From the NCBI GenBank assembly GCA_013335535.1, contig JAAXVL010000013.1:1-64000 (forward strand): 64,000 nt of DNA, given 5' to 3'. The position numbers and the translations under genes were made by a program. Below, one piece after another: positions 55,241-63,290 of the stretch. This DNA comes from Azonexaceae bacterium. Lineage in GTDB: Bacteria > Pseudomonadota > Gammaproteobacteria > Burkholderiales > Rhodocyclaceae. The number at the start of each line of letters is the position of its first letter. Position 1 is the first letter of the stretch. The notes below the pieces were generated by a model. The model was not told the DNA's origin and ran no database searches. It saw only the letters and a list, made by a program, of their open reading frames with translations.

Positions 55241-56038
55241 TCAGCGTTCGGCCGGCGGCAGCGAGCGAATCCACTCGAGGGCGATACTTGCGCTGTTGCT
55301 TGGTGTTTCGAGATGGCCGCCGGGCACCTCGACCTGTCGCGCCGCCAGCGACTTGGGCAGGCGCTCGAAGACCCGGCCACCCATGTTCCTGAGCCCTGTT
55401 TCCTCGGCCTGGCCAACCACCCACAGCACGGCGGTGCCAGGCAGCACGGTGGCCGCATTGTTGCCGAAATTCATCGGCCCGGCCGGATCGAAGAAGTCGA
55501 TGTAGGTCTGCGCGCTCATCTTGAGTTGCTTGAGACGACCGCCATTATTGGGATCGTCGAACCAGGCGGTTTCATCCGGCTTGCCTGCATCGATCAGGGC
55601 TTGCGCCTTGCTGCGACTGGCCGCCGTGAGGTTCATGAAATTGTTGCCTTCCGGGTAATGCCCCGGCGCCAATGCGACGATGCCATCCACCTTGTGTCGG
55701 CTTGCGTAGCGGACGGCACCCGCCGCCCCGAAGCTGTGTCCGGCCAGAATGATCGTCCGGGCACCCCGCTGGCGAAGCTGCCCGATCGCCGCATTGATCT
55801 CGTTTTCCATCGCCGCCACGCCGGCATCGTAGGAACGCCGGCCCGACCACGTCATTTCTGAGCTCACCACCAGCAACCCGGCCCGCTCCATGGCGCTGGC
55901 AAAGTCGCTGACATGCCCGGTTGGCTTGTCCCATTTACCGTGCATGATCACGATACCGATCGGCACGGCTTCGGCATGGACTGGCCCGAGTGGCATCAGA
56001 ATCAGCCAGCACCACATCCACCAAACGATTTGCCGCAT
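55241..56038 (-). CDS. Exported alpha/beta hydrolase within the SOS mutagenesis operon
   Basis: The protein has 265 residues from ATG 56038, which has a near-perfect AAGGAGGG Shine-Dalgarno. A signal peptide (ending GPVHAEA near residue 23) precedes an alpha/beta hydrolase fold with the nucleophile elbow AGHSFGAAG near residue 106 and a likely catalytic His in VPGGHLETP. It looks like a periplasmic esterase or lipase of unknown substrate. It sits between imuB (35 bases upstream) and dnaE2 (16 bases downstream), and no terminator is visible on either side, so it should be co-induced by DNA damage. That is inference. Confidence 0.85.
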   Translation of the reverse strand: MRQIVWWMWCWLILMPLGPVHAEAVPIGIVIMHGKWDKPTGHVSDFASAMERAGLLVVSSEMTWSGRRSYDAGVAAMENEINAAIGQLRQRGARTIILAGHSFGAAGAVRYASRHKVDGIVALAPGHYPEGNNFMNLTAASRSKAQALIDAGKPDETAWFDDPNNGGRLKQLKMSAQTYIDFFDPAGPMNFGNNAATVLPGTAVLWVVGQAEETGLRNMGGRVFERLPKSLAARQVEVPGGHLETPSNSASIALEWIRSLPPAER

Positions 56039-56073
56039 CACACCCTCCTTTGCATCCAAAAAGTCAGACTACC

Positions 56074-57543
56074 TCAGGCGAACAAGCCGTGCAGGAACCA
56101 GCCGTCGGCGTTCCTGAACACCCAGGCCCACTGGCCGAGCGGGTTGCGGGCGACGAAATAGTCGCGCCGCACGTCGCCGGTCGCCCCGCCCTCGCCTTCG
56201 TCCCACCAGCCGCTTTCCAGTCGCTCGGCGCGCGACAGCAGCTTGAGCGGACCATGCCATTGCGGGCTGCCGGCCCGTTCGGTCAAGGCCTGCGGGGTCG
56301 GCAGCAGCCATAGCGGGCGGGAAGGATGGCTGTCGGCTGGCTGCGGGCTCGTTTTCTCATCTTTCACGGTCAACCGGGAAAAACGGCCAAAATTGAAATT
56401 CACTTCCTGCATTCCGGTCGCGCACTCGGGGCGATGATCGGCCACTTCGCCGAGCGCCTGCACGGCGCCTTCGCCCAGCCGCGCACGCAATCTTTCCAGA
56501 CAGGCCAGCGTGCCCTCACCGGCCGGCGCCTGCTCGAACAGATGGGCGCTAGCGCCGGGTTTGTCGACCAGTTCATCGGCCTGCAGGCGCAAGGCTTCGA
56601 CCGGCGCCGTGAGGTGCAGCCGGGAAAGATGCTCGCGCAGCAGGCGGACGAAACGTCCTTCATCCGCCGCCGGTTCGGCGAAATTCAGGGCCAGCGAGGT
56701 CGGCGGCCCATCGTCGTGGGTCAGTTGCAGCGAACACCGCCGAACCAGCAACTGTCGGCCGTGCAACCAGCCGGCCAGGGCTGCGAACAGGCGCTGACCG
56801 ACAAAGACCAGCGCCTCGGCGTGTTCGACCCGCGACGGCAGTTCGATATCGAGGGCGAAGCTTTCCGGAAAAACGAAGGATTTTTGCGGATCGGGCAGAT
56901 CGCCCCAGGCGCGCAGCAGATCGTCGACCGGCCCGTTGCCGATGCGCCGCCGCAAGCCGGCGCCGGGCAACTTGCGCAGATCGCCCAGTTGCCGCAGGCC
57001 GAATGATTCGAGCCGGTTCGCTGCTTCATCGGGCCAGCCGGGAATGGCACAAGGCAAGTCGGCGAGCGCCGCCTGCATGACCGCCGGTTCGGGATAAATT
57101 CGGGCTGCACCAGCCCGCGCCAGCCAGTTCGCCCCGAGCGGCGTCGGCGCCACCGCCCAGCCGCTCGAATAAGCCTGTTCGGCACAACCGGCCAGCACGG
57201 CCGTCACGATCGCTTCAACGCCACCAAACAGGCGCAGACAGCCGCCGATTTCGAGCAGCAGTGTATCCGGCGACACCAGACTGATCGTCGGCGTGAAGCA
57301 CCCGGCCCAGCAGGCTAGGCTGTCCAGCGCCTGCTTTTCGCGGGCTTCGACGCGTTCGAAAACGCTCAGCCCGGGTTGCAGGCCCAGCGCCGTCGACAGT
57401 TTCTGCCCGGCACAAACGCCGGCGGCTACTGCCTCGGCATCGCCCACCAGCACCCGCCCACGAGCGACGACCGCGCTAGGCGACTGGCGCAGCGGCAGGG
57501 CCTCGAGTGGTAACAAGGGAAAGTGCAGGGCCAGCCACAGCAC
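56074..57543 (-). CDS. imuB: ImuB, inactive Y-family polymerase homologue
   Basis: The protein has 489 residues from GTG 57543, which follows GGGAG and gives [16 protein letters not shown], the standard ImuB start. The Y-family catalytic acids are absent: the first motif reads [12 protein letters not shown] instead of a D-x-D/N type, and the palm reads LLLEIGGCLRLFGG. ImuB serves as the hub linking the beta clamp, ImuA and DnaE2. A dispersed repeat copy encodes residues 381-394 (VNFNFGRFSRLTVKD) between the core and C-terminal region. Its start lies 68 bases inside imuA. Confidence 0.92.
   Translation of the reverse strand: MLWLALHFPLLPLEALPLRQSPSAVVARGRVLVGDAEAVAAGVCAGQKLSTALGLQPGLSVFERVEAREKQALDSLACWAGCFTPTISLVSPDTLLLEIGGCLRLFGGVEAIVTAVLAGCAEQAYSSGWAVAPTPLGANWLARAGAARIYPEPAVMQAALADLPCAIPGWPDEAANRLESFGLRQLGDLRKLPGAGLRRRIGNGPVDDLLRAWGDLPDPQKSFVFPESFALDIELPSRVEHAEALVFVGQRLFAALAGWLHGRQLLVRRCSLQLTHDDGPPTSLALNFAEPAADEGRFVRLLREHLSRLHLTAPVEALRLQADELVDKPGASAHLFEQAPAGEGTLACLERLRARLGEGAVQALGEVADHRPECATGMQEVNFNFGRFSRLTVKDEKTSPQPADSHPSRPLWLLPTPQALTERAGSPQWHGPLKLLSRAERLESGWWDEGEGGATGDVRRDYFVARNPLGQWAWVFRNADGWFLHGLFA
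56362..56401 (+). repeat. Dispersed repeat, copy I
   Basis: The core TCACGGTCAACCGG at 56364-56377 has one change at the first base, followed by GAAAAACGGCCAAAATTGAAATT, a near-consensus tail. It is in reverse orientation in imuB and encodes NFNFGRFSRLTVK. Confidence 0.87.
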
Positions 57544-58201
57544 GCGAAAGTCTCCCGACAACAGGACGAGGAATGGACAAGGCGAGCGGCCGGGAAACCG
57601 GCCGACCACGCCGCTTGATGATGCTGACCGACAACGCGCTCTCGCCCGCCAGCGCATTCAATACGACGCGCAACGGCGCTGGCGATGGCACCCTGGCTGT
57701 TGCGCTCGGCCGCCACAAACAGGCAAAGACGGAACGCCCCTCGGCGGCAATCTGCAGCCGGCGCAAGGCGCGGGCATCGATGTTTGCTTCCGGCCAGGCC
57801 AGCACGCCGGCAAAACCACCGCTGGCCAGCAGTTGTTCAACGCTCCAGCCCATGCTCTTGCCGGCCTGGACGACGACCAGCCGTTCCAGCGCTACGCCGG
57901 CCGCTGCCCAGGCCGGGGCATGCGGCAACCACGGTGGCGCAACGAGCGCCAGCCAGCCGCCATCAGCCGATAAACTGGCCAGCGCCGGTAACAGCAGGCT
58001 CATTTCGCCGACACTGCCACGGTCAACGAGAATTTCGGTCAAATTGCCCCGTGGCCAGCCGCCACCGGGCAATTCGGCATCAAGTTCGGGGTGGCCGCTC
58101 GGGATCGCGCTTTCCGGCAGCGAGGCCAGCGTGTCGCCGCGCCAGACATCGCCCCGGGCCAGCACATCTGCCAAGGCAACCGGCAACGGCTGGGCGTTCA
58201 T
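57476..58201 (-). CDS. imuA: ImuA (SulA/RecA-like translesion cofactor)
   Basis: The protein has 241 residues. The RecA-like core has [23 protein letters not shown] and [13 protein letters not shown], with [25 protein letters not shown] further on, typical of ImuA. It works with ImuB and DnaE2 in damage-induced mutagenesis. Its ATG overlaps the lexA stop (ATGA), so lexA and imuA are translationally coupled. Residues 52-62 may derive from a diverged dispersed repeat copy, but the same segment is a family motif. Confidence 0.9.
   Translation of the reverse strand: MNAQPLPVALADVLARGDVWRGDTLASLPESAIPSGHPELDAELPGGGWPRGNLTEILVDRGSVGEMSLLLPALASLSADGGWLALVAPPWLPHAPAWAAAGVALERLVVVQAGKSMGWSVEQLLASGGFAGVLAWPEANIDARALRRLQIAAEGRSVFACLWRPSATARVPSPAPLRVVLNALAGESALSVSIIKRRGRPVSRPLALSIPRPVVGRLSRAVAGPALSLVTTRGPAAAPVA
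58015..58048 (+). repeat. Possible diverged dispersed repeat, copy J
   Basis: CCACGGTCAAC at 58017-58027 followed by GAGAATTTCGGTCAAATTG. The first eleven core bases match and the tail resembles copy H with a deletion. It encodes a conserved ImuA segment, so chance similarity is a real alternative. Confidence 0.4.
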
Positions 58202-58803
58202 GACAGTTTCGAGATCGCTCCGCGAATCAGGCCGACGGCGATGCCTTCGATGGCGAATTCGACCTCTTCGGGATTGACGATGATCGGCTGAAAATCGGGA
58301 TTCTCGGCGATCAGCTTGATCTGGCCGCCGCTGCGTTCCAGACGCTTGACCGTGACTTCCTCGTCGATGCGGGCAACGACGATCTGGCCGTCACGCGCCT
58401 GGTTGGTCTTGTGCACGGCGAGCAGGTCACCGTCGTACATGCCGATATCGATCATCGACGTGCCACGTACCTTGAGCAGGAAATCGGCCTTCGGTGAAAA
58501 CATGCTGGCATCGAAGGCGTAGCGGCCCTGCACGTTTTCAACGGCAAGGATGGGCGAGCCGGCGGCGACGCTGCCGATCAGCGGCAGGCCAAGCTGTTCG
58601 ACGAGCCGGATGCCGCGCGCCGAGCCGGGTTCGAGCGTAATGGCGCCCTTCTTGGCCAGTGCCTTGAGGTGATCTTCGGCCGCGTTGGGCGAGGCGAAAC
58701 CAAAGGCGCTGGCGATTTCCATGCGGGTCGGTGGCGCACCGAGGACTTCCAGCGTGTTTTTGATGAAGTCGAGAATTTCCTGCTGACGTGGCGTGAGTTT
58801 CAT
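58198..58803 (-). CDS. lexA: SOS repressor LexA
   Basis: The protein has 201 residues. The N-terminal winged helix-turn-helix reads [23 protein letters not shown]. The self-cleavage site is the Ala-Gly in VAAGSP near residue 84. The catalytic Ser is in [10 protein letters not shown] and the Lys in EEVTVKRL. The promoter region carries a perfect SOS box (58830-58845), so it represses itself and the imuA-imuB-hydrolase-dnaE2 genes behind it. GGAGA precedes the start. Confidence 0.96.
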   Translation of the reverse strand: MKLTPRQQEILDFIKNTLEVLGAPPTRMEIASAFGFASPNAAEDHLKALAKKGAITLEPGSARGIRLVEQLGLPLIGSVAAGSPILAVENVQGRYAFDASMFSPKADFLLKVRGTSMIDIGMYDGDLLAVHKTNQARDGQIVVARIDEEVTVKRLERSGGQIKLIAENPDFQPIIVNPEEVEFAIEGIAVGLIRGAISKLS

Positions 58804-58817
58804 GGCCGGTCTCCGCT

Positions 58818-58857
58818 AAAAACCAATGCCTGTATTTTTGTACAGTAATTGGTTTTT
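58818..58857. promoter_or_regulatory. LexA operator (SOS box) inside a 40-bp dyad
   Basis: The box CTGTATTTTTGTACAG at 58830-58845 matches CTGT-N8-ACAG exactly. It is flanked by AAAAACCAAT (58818-58827) and ATTGGTTTTT (58848-58857), arranged symmetrically around the same centre (58837.5). A -35-like TTGCCA lies at 58862-58857 on the minus strand. The arms could also make a terminator hairpin for dgt, with the box as its loop. Confidence 0.93.
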
Positions 58858-58870
58858 GGCAAGTGGAAAT

Positions 58871-60217
58871 TCAGGTCGGCAGGTCGAAGCCCTTGAGCTT
58901 GCGGTACATGTCCACGGCGTAGGAGTCGGTCATGCCGGCGACGAAATCGGCGACCTGAAGCAGACGGACATAAGGATCGCTATCGGGCTCGCCGCCGTGG
59001 CCGAGGAACTGCGTCGGCAGCAGCTTGAGCAGCATGCGTTCGCGCGTCGTGAAGCGGGCATGCCCTGCCCTCGCCTCGACGGCGTTGGTAAACAGCCCAA
59101 GCAAGGCACCAAGCACCTCGAAACCGGCCGTTTCGATCTCGAGCGCCGGACGGGCGGTGTAGATCGTTTCCTTGGCCAGCTTGAGAATAGCCTGCAGCGG
59201 ATGGGCAATCGGTGAGCTTTCGAGCAGTTCGTCGTCAAACTTGCCGCTCAGGATGGCGTCCTCGTTTTCCAGGAAGACTGCGGCGGCGCTTTCGAGCAGG
59301 CAGCCGATGGCCTTGGCGCGCAGGTATTCGAGGCGCTCCTTGGGGTCGTGCAGATGGTGCAGCCGAGCACCATTGATGGTGTTGCCGGCCAGGTCGGCAA
59401 GCAGGCATTCGGCATCCTTGTAGGGCACGAAACCGAGCCGGGCAGCGTCTTCGAGATCAACGATGAGGTAGCAGGTGTCGTCCGCCACTTCGACCAGAAA
59501 AGCCAGCGGATGACGGCGCCAGGCGGTATTTGGAATTCGCTCGATTAATCCGGTTGACCGTGCAACGTGCTGGAATGCCTCGACATCCTGCTGGAAGAAG
59601 CCGAATTTCTTGCCGCTCTTGCCGTCCAGCTCGGTATCGAGATGCGACGGGCGCGGATATTTGGTGAAGGTCGCCAGCACTGCGCTGCTCAGTTGCAGGC
59701 CGCCGGGGTTGGCCGGGCTTTGCAGGCGGCTGACGATGCGGAAACCCTGGGCATTGCCTTCGTAGCGCTCGAAGTCAGCCTTCTGCGCTGGCGTCAGATC
59801 ATGACGGTCGAGCAGGTTGGAATGACGAAACCACTCGCGGATGGCATCCTCGCCAGCATGGCCGAAAGGCGGATTGCCAATATCATGAGCCAGGCACGCC
59901 GCGGCGACAATGGCGCCGAAATCGCCCGATTCGACGTGCTGCAGGCCATGCCGGGCGATGATCTCACGGCCGACCACGGCGCCCAGCGAGCGGCCGACGC
60001 AACTGACTTCCAGGCTGTGCGTCAGGCGGGTGCGCACGTAATCGCTCTTGGACAGCGGAAAAACCTGGGTCTTGTCCTTCATGCGCCGGAAGGCGGAGGT
60101 AAAGACGATGCGGTCGTAATCCTGCTGGAAGGCTGTACGCTCGGCCGTACCGGGCGCCTTGCCGGCGCCCAGGCGTTCGCTCGACAGCAATTTTTCCCAG
60201 ATTTTTCGTTTGCCCAT
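58871..60217 (-). CDS. dgt: Deoxyguanosinetriphosphate triphosphohydrolase-like protein
   Basis: The protein has 448 residues from ATG 60217 (MGKRKIWEKLLSSERLG). HD-domain motifs are RLTHSLEVSCVGRSLG and HDIGNPPFGHAGEDAI, with TCYLIVDLEDAARLG later. It hydrolyses dNTPs to nucleosides and triphosphate, controlling the pool. It ends 13 bases before the lexA dyad. A dispersed repeat copy encodes ARSTGLIERIPN near residue 222. The frame runs upstream to 60325, where it overlaps the thioesterase gene and lacks similarity. Confidence 0.9.
   Translation of the reverse strand: MGKRKIWEKLLSSERLGAGKAPGTAERTAFQQDYDRIVFTSAFRRMKDKTQVFPLSKSDYVRTRLTHSLEVSCVGRSLGAVVGREIIARHGLQHVESGDFGAIVAAACLAHDIGNPPFGHAGEDAIREWFRHSNLLDRHDLTPAQKADFERYEGNAQGFRIVSRLQSPANPGGLQLSSAVLATFTKYPRPSHLDTELDGKSGKKFGFFQQDVEAFQHVARSTGLIERIPNTAWRRHPLAFLVEVADDTCYLIVDLEDAARLGFVPYKDAECLLADLAGNTINGARLHHLHDPKERLEYLRAKAIGCLLESAAAVFLENEDAILSGKFDDELLESSPIAHPLQAILKLAKETIYTARPALEIETAGFEVLGALLGLFTNAVEARAGHARFTTRERMLLKLLPTQFLGHGGEPDSDPYVRLLQVADFVAGMTDSYAVDMYRKLKGFDLPT
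59532..59566 (-). repeat. Dispersed repeat, copy K
   Basis: The minus-strand sequence GCACGGTCAACCGG (59563-59550) matches 13 of 14 core bases, followed by ATTAATCGAGCGAATTCC. It is in the sense orientation in dgt. The tail is more diverged than in other copies. Confidence 0.65.
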
Positions 60218-60252
60218 GCTCTTTGAATTCGACGATGCGATGGGCTGCGAGT

Positions 60253-60663
60253 TTACTCTGCTTCGAGCGAAGCCCGCACGTGATCGGGCAAAGGCACCGA
60301 TTTTCCGGTTTGCGTATCCATCCACACCACCTTGGCGGCACCTTCGGCATAAATGCGCTCATCGCCCTCGATGCGCATTTCAACGTAGGTCTGGCAACTG
60401 GAGCGGCCGATCGCACCGACAAAGGTGCGTACCTCGACGGTTCCCGGATAATTCATCGGAATCAGGAAGGTGCAACTGGCATTGATGATGACCGGTCCGG
60501 CACCGCCCGGCCGAACGGGGATATTCATTTCCTCGACCCACTCGACGCGTGCCTGTTCCATGTAGCGGAAATACACCGTGTTATTGACATGCCCGTAGGC
60601 GTCCATCTCGCCCCAGCGGATAGGCATCTTCGTGACGTGAATGAGCTTTTTCTTGTGTTCCAT
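60253..60663 (-). CDS. Hot-dog fold acyl-CoA thioesterase (4HBT/YbgC-like)
   Basis: The protein has 136 residues from ATG 60663, which follows AGGG. The hot-dog signature RWGEMDAYGHVNNTVYFRYMEQARVEW contains the catalytic Asp. It hydrolyses short acyl-CoA or 4-hydroxybenzoyl-CoA-like thioesters; the substrate is not predictable. It lies 35 bases upstream of dgt in the same direction and is divergent from the ETF-ubiquinone oxidoreductase gene. Confidence 0.9.
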   Translation of the reverse strand: MEHKKKLIHVTKMPIRWGEMDAYGHVNNTVYFRYMEQARVEWVEEMNIPVRPGGAGPVIINASCTFLIPMNYPGTVEVRTFVGAIGRSSCQTYVEMRIEGDERIYAEGAAKVVWMDTQTGKSVPLPDHVRASLEAE

Positions 60664-60750
60664 AACCCTGAATACTAGAGTGTTGTTGATCAAAATATTT
60701 CCATACTGTACCGTATTGAAATCAAGCCAACAATAAAACTAGGAGACATC

Positions 60751-62397
60751 ATGGAACGCGAATCCATGGAATTCGACGTCGTTATCGTCGGTGGCGGCCC
60801 GGCCGGACTGGCTTCGGCGATTCGACTCAAGCAACTGGCGGCAGAAAAAGGGAGCGATCTGGGCGTCTGTCTGATCGAAAAAGGCGCCGAGATCGGCGCC
60901 CACATTCTGTCCGGTGCCGTCATGGACCCGCGCGCCCTGAGCGAACTGCTGCCCGACTGGCAGGCCAACGGCGCACCGCTCAATGCGCCCGTCTCCGAAG
61001 ACCGTTTCTTCATCCTCTCCGAAACCGGTGCCACCAAGGTGCCGAACAGCCTGTTGCCCGACTGCTTCCACAATGAAGGCAATTACGTCATCTCGCTCGG
61101 CAACGTCTGCCGCTGGCTCGGCGAGCAGGCCGAGGCGCTGGGCGTCGAGATCTACCCCGGCTTTGCCGGTTCTGAGGTGTTGTTCGATGAAAACGGTGCC
61201 GTCAAGGGGGTGGCCACCGGCGACATGGGCCGCCTGCACGACGGATCCGAAGGTCCGAATTTCCAGCCGGGCATGGAATTGCACGGCAAATACACCTTCT
61301 TCGCCGAAGGCTGCCGCGGCCACCTCGGCAAGCAGCTCGAAGAAAAATTCAATCTGCGCGACGGCGTCGACCCGCAAACCTACGGCATCGGCCTCAAGGA
61401 GCTCTGGGAAATCGAGCCGGACAAGCACCAGCTCGGCCTCGTCATCCACAGCGGCGGCTGGCCGATGCAGCCAGACACCTACGGTGGCGGCTTCCTCTAC
61501 CACCTCGAAAACAACCAGATCGCCGTCGGTTTCGTTGTCGGTCTTGGCTACAGCAACCCGCACCTGTCGCCCTACGAGGAATTCCAGCGCTTCAAGACCC
61601 ATCCGGAAATCCGCAAGTTCCTCGAAGGCGGCAAACGTATCGCCTACGGTGCCCGCGCCCTGACCGCCGGCGGCCTGCAGTCGCTGCCCAAGCTGACTTT
61701 CCCGGGCGGTGTTCTGATCGGCGACGATGCCGGTTTTCTCAATGCGGCGCGCATCAAGGGCTCACATTGCGCCATCAAGACCGGCTCGCTGGCGGCTGAA
61801 GCCTGCTTCGAAGCGCTGGCCGGCGAACGCCAGCGCGATGAACTGACTGCGTATCCAGAGTCATTTAAAAACAGTTGGTTGTACGACGAACTTCATAAAA
61901 CACGTAACTTTAAACCGTGGATGAACAAGGGGCTGGCCCTCGGTTCCATCATGTTTGGCATCGACCAGGTACTGCTCCGCGGCAAGGCCCCATGGACGCT
62001 GCACAACACCAAGCCGGATCACGCCAAGCTCAAGCCGGCCGCCGAGTGCACACCCATCGTTTATCCGAAGCCGGATGGTGTCATCACCTTCGACCGCCTG
62101 TCCTCGGTTTTCCTGTCGAGCACCAATCACGAGGAAGACCAGCCCTGCCATCTGCAGCTGAAGGACGCCAGCGTGCCGATTGCCGTCAATCTGGCGCAAT
62201 ACGACGCCCCGGAGCAGCGTTTCTGCCCGGCCGGCGTCTATGAAATCCTGCGCGACGAGAGCGGTGCCAATCCGCGCCTGCAGATCAACGCCCAGAACTG
62301 CGTGCACTGCAAGACTTGCGACATCAAGGATCCGACCCAGAACATCAACTGGGTGGTGCCACAAGGTGGTGAAGGCCCGACCTACCCGAATATGTAA
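60751..62397 (+). CDS. Electron-transfer flavoprotein-ubiquinone oxidoreductase
   Basis: The protein has 548 residues with an AGGAG Shine-Dalgarno. The FAD-binding segment is VVIVGGGPAGLASAIRLKQL and the quinone/membrane region is in the middle. The C-terminal 4Fe-4S ferredoxin domain has FCPAGVYE and NCVHCKTCDIKDPTQNINW, giving four cysteines. It moves electrons from ETF, loaded by acyl-CoA dehydrogenases, to ubiquinone at the inner membrane. The nearby thioesterase fits acyl-CoA metabolism. Confidence 0.97.
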   Translation: MERESMEFDVVIVGGGPAGLASAIRLKQLAAEKGSDLGVCLIEKGAEIGAHILSGAVMDPRALSELLPDWQANGAPLNAPVSEDRFFILSETGATKVPNSLLPDCFHNEGNYVISLGNVCRWLGEQAEALGVEIYPGFAGSEVLFDENGAVKGVATGDMGRLHDGSEGPNFQPGMELHGKYTFFAEGCRGHLGKQLEEKFNLRDGVDPQTYGIGLKELWEIEPDKHQLGLVIHSGGWPMQPDTYGGGFLYHLENNQIAVGFVVGLGYSNPHLSPYEEFQRFKTHPEIRKFLEGGKRIAYGARALTAGGLQSLPKLTFPGGVLIGDDAGFLNAARIKGSHCAIKTGSLAAEACFEALAGERQRDELTAYPESFKNSWLYDELHKTRNFKPWMNKGLALGSIMFGIDQVLLRGKAPWTLHNTKPDHAKLKPAAECTPIVYPKPDGVITFDRLSSVFLSSTNHEEDQPCHLQLKDASVPIAVNLAQYDAPEQRFCPAGVYEILRDESGANPRLQINAQNCVHCKTCDIKDPTQNINWVVPQGGEGPTYPNM

Positions 62398-62406
62398 GCC
62401 CGAACT

Positions 62407-62444
62407 GGGAAACGGTGTTCGCATAACGCGAATCACTGTTTCCC
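62407..62444. terminator. Imperfect stem-loop between the ETF-QO gene and fabI
   Basis: GGGAAAC (62407-62413) pairs with GTTTCCC (62438-62444), and the stem continues inward through GTG/CAC and TTCGC/GCGAA with one mismatch and one bulge. No T run follows; TATAAT at 62449-62454 could instead be the fabI -10 box. Confidence 0.6.
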
Positions 62445-62486
62445 GGTTTATAATCCTGCGGCTAAACCCCTTAGGGAGAACAACAC

Positions 62487-63284
62487 ATGGGCTTTCTCGC
62501 CGACAAAAAAATTCTGATCACCGGACTGCTGTCCAAGCATTCCATCGCCTACGGCATTGCCAAGGCCTGCCATCGTGAAGGCGCGCAACTGGCCTTCACC
62601 TACCAGAACGAGCGTTTCGAAGATCGCATCAAGAAGTTCGCCGCCGAATTCGGCAGCGACATCACGATTCCGGTCGACGTCGCCAGCGACGAGCAGATCG
62701 AGAACCTGTTCGTCGAACTCGGCAAGCGCTGGGACGGCCTCGACGGCCTGGTTCACTCCATCGCCTTCGCCCCGACTGAAGCCATCGAAGGTGACTTCCT
62801 GAACGGCATCAGCCGCGACGCCTTCCGCATCGCCCACGAAATTTCGTCGTACAGCTACCCGGCGCTGGTCAAGGCCGCGCGTCCGATGATGCAGGGCCGC
62901 AAGAGTGCCGCGCTGGCCCTCTCCTACCTCGGCGCCGAGCGCACCATGCCGAACTACAACACCATGGGCCTGGCCAAGGCCAGCCTTGAAGCAGCCACGC
63001 GCTACCTGGCATTCTGCCTCGGCCCTGAAGGCATCCGCGCCAACGCCATCTCGGCCGGCCCGATCAAGACCCTCGCTGCTTCCGGCATCGGCAACTTCGG
63101 CAAGCTGCTCGCCTACAACTCGCACAACGCTCCGCTGCGTCGCAACGTGACCATCGAGGAAGTCGGCAACGCCGCCGCCTTCATGCTCTCCGACCTGGCC
63201 AGCGGCATCACCGGCGAAATCCTATACGTCGATGGCGGCATGAACACCACCGCACTAGGCAATGCGGATCCGCTGCCGGCATGA
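62487..63284 (+). CDS. fabI: Enoyl-ACP reductase (NADH), FabI
   Basis: The protein has 265 residues with an AGGGAG Shine-Dalgarno. It shows [18 protein letters not shown], the catalytic Tyr-x6-Lys in [13 protein letters not shown], and [13 protein letters not shown]. It makes the final reduction in each fatty acid elongation round. It is separate from the main fab cluster. Its stop is followed at once by the paired dispersed repeat. Confidence 0.97.
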   Translation: MGFLADKKILITGLLSKHSIAYGIAKACHREGAQLAFTYQNERFEDRIKKFAAEFGSDITIPVDVASDEQIENLFVELGKRWDGLDGLVHSIAFAPTEAIEGDFLNGISRDAFRIAHEISSYSYPALVKAARPMMQGRKSAALALSYLGAERTMPNYNTMGLAKASLEAATRYLAFCLGPEGIRANAISAGPIKTLAASGIGNFGKLLAYNSHNAPLRRNVTIEEVGNAAAFMLSDLASGITGEILYVDGGMNTTALGNADPLPA

Positions 63285-63290
63285 TTGATT

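Noticed and set aside
54550..55392. Open frame of 280 residues opposite dnaE2
   Set aside because: It is antisense to the PHP and palm region, with the composition of a shadow frame.
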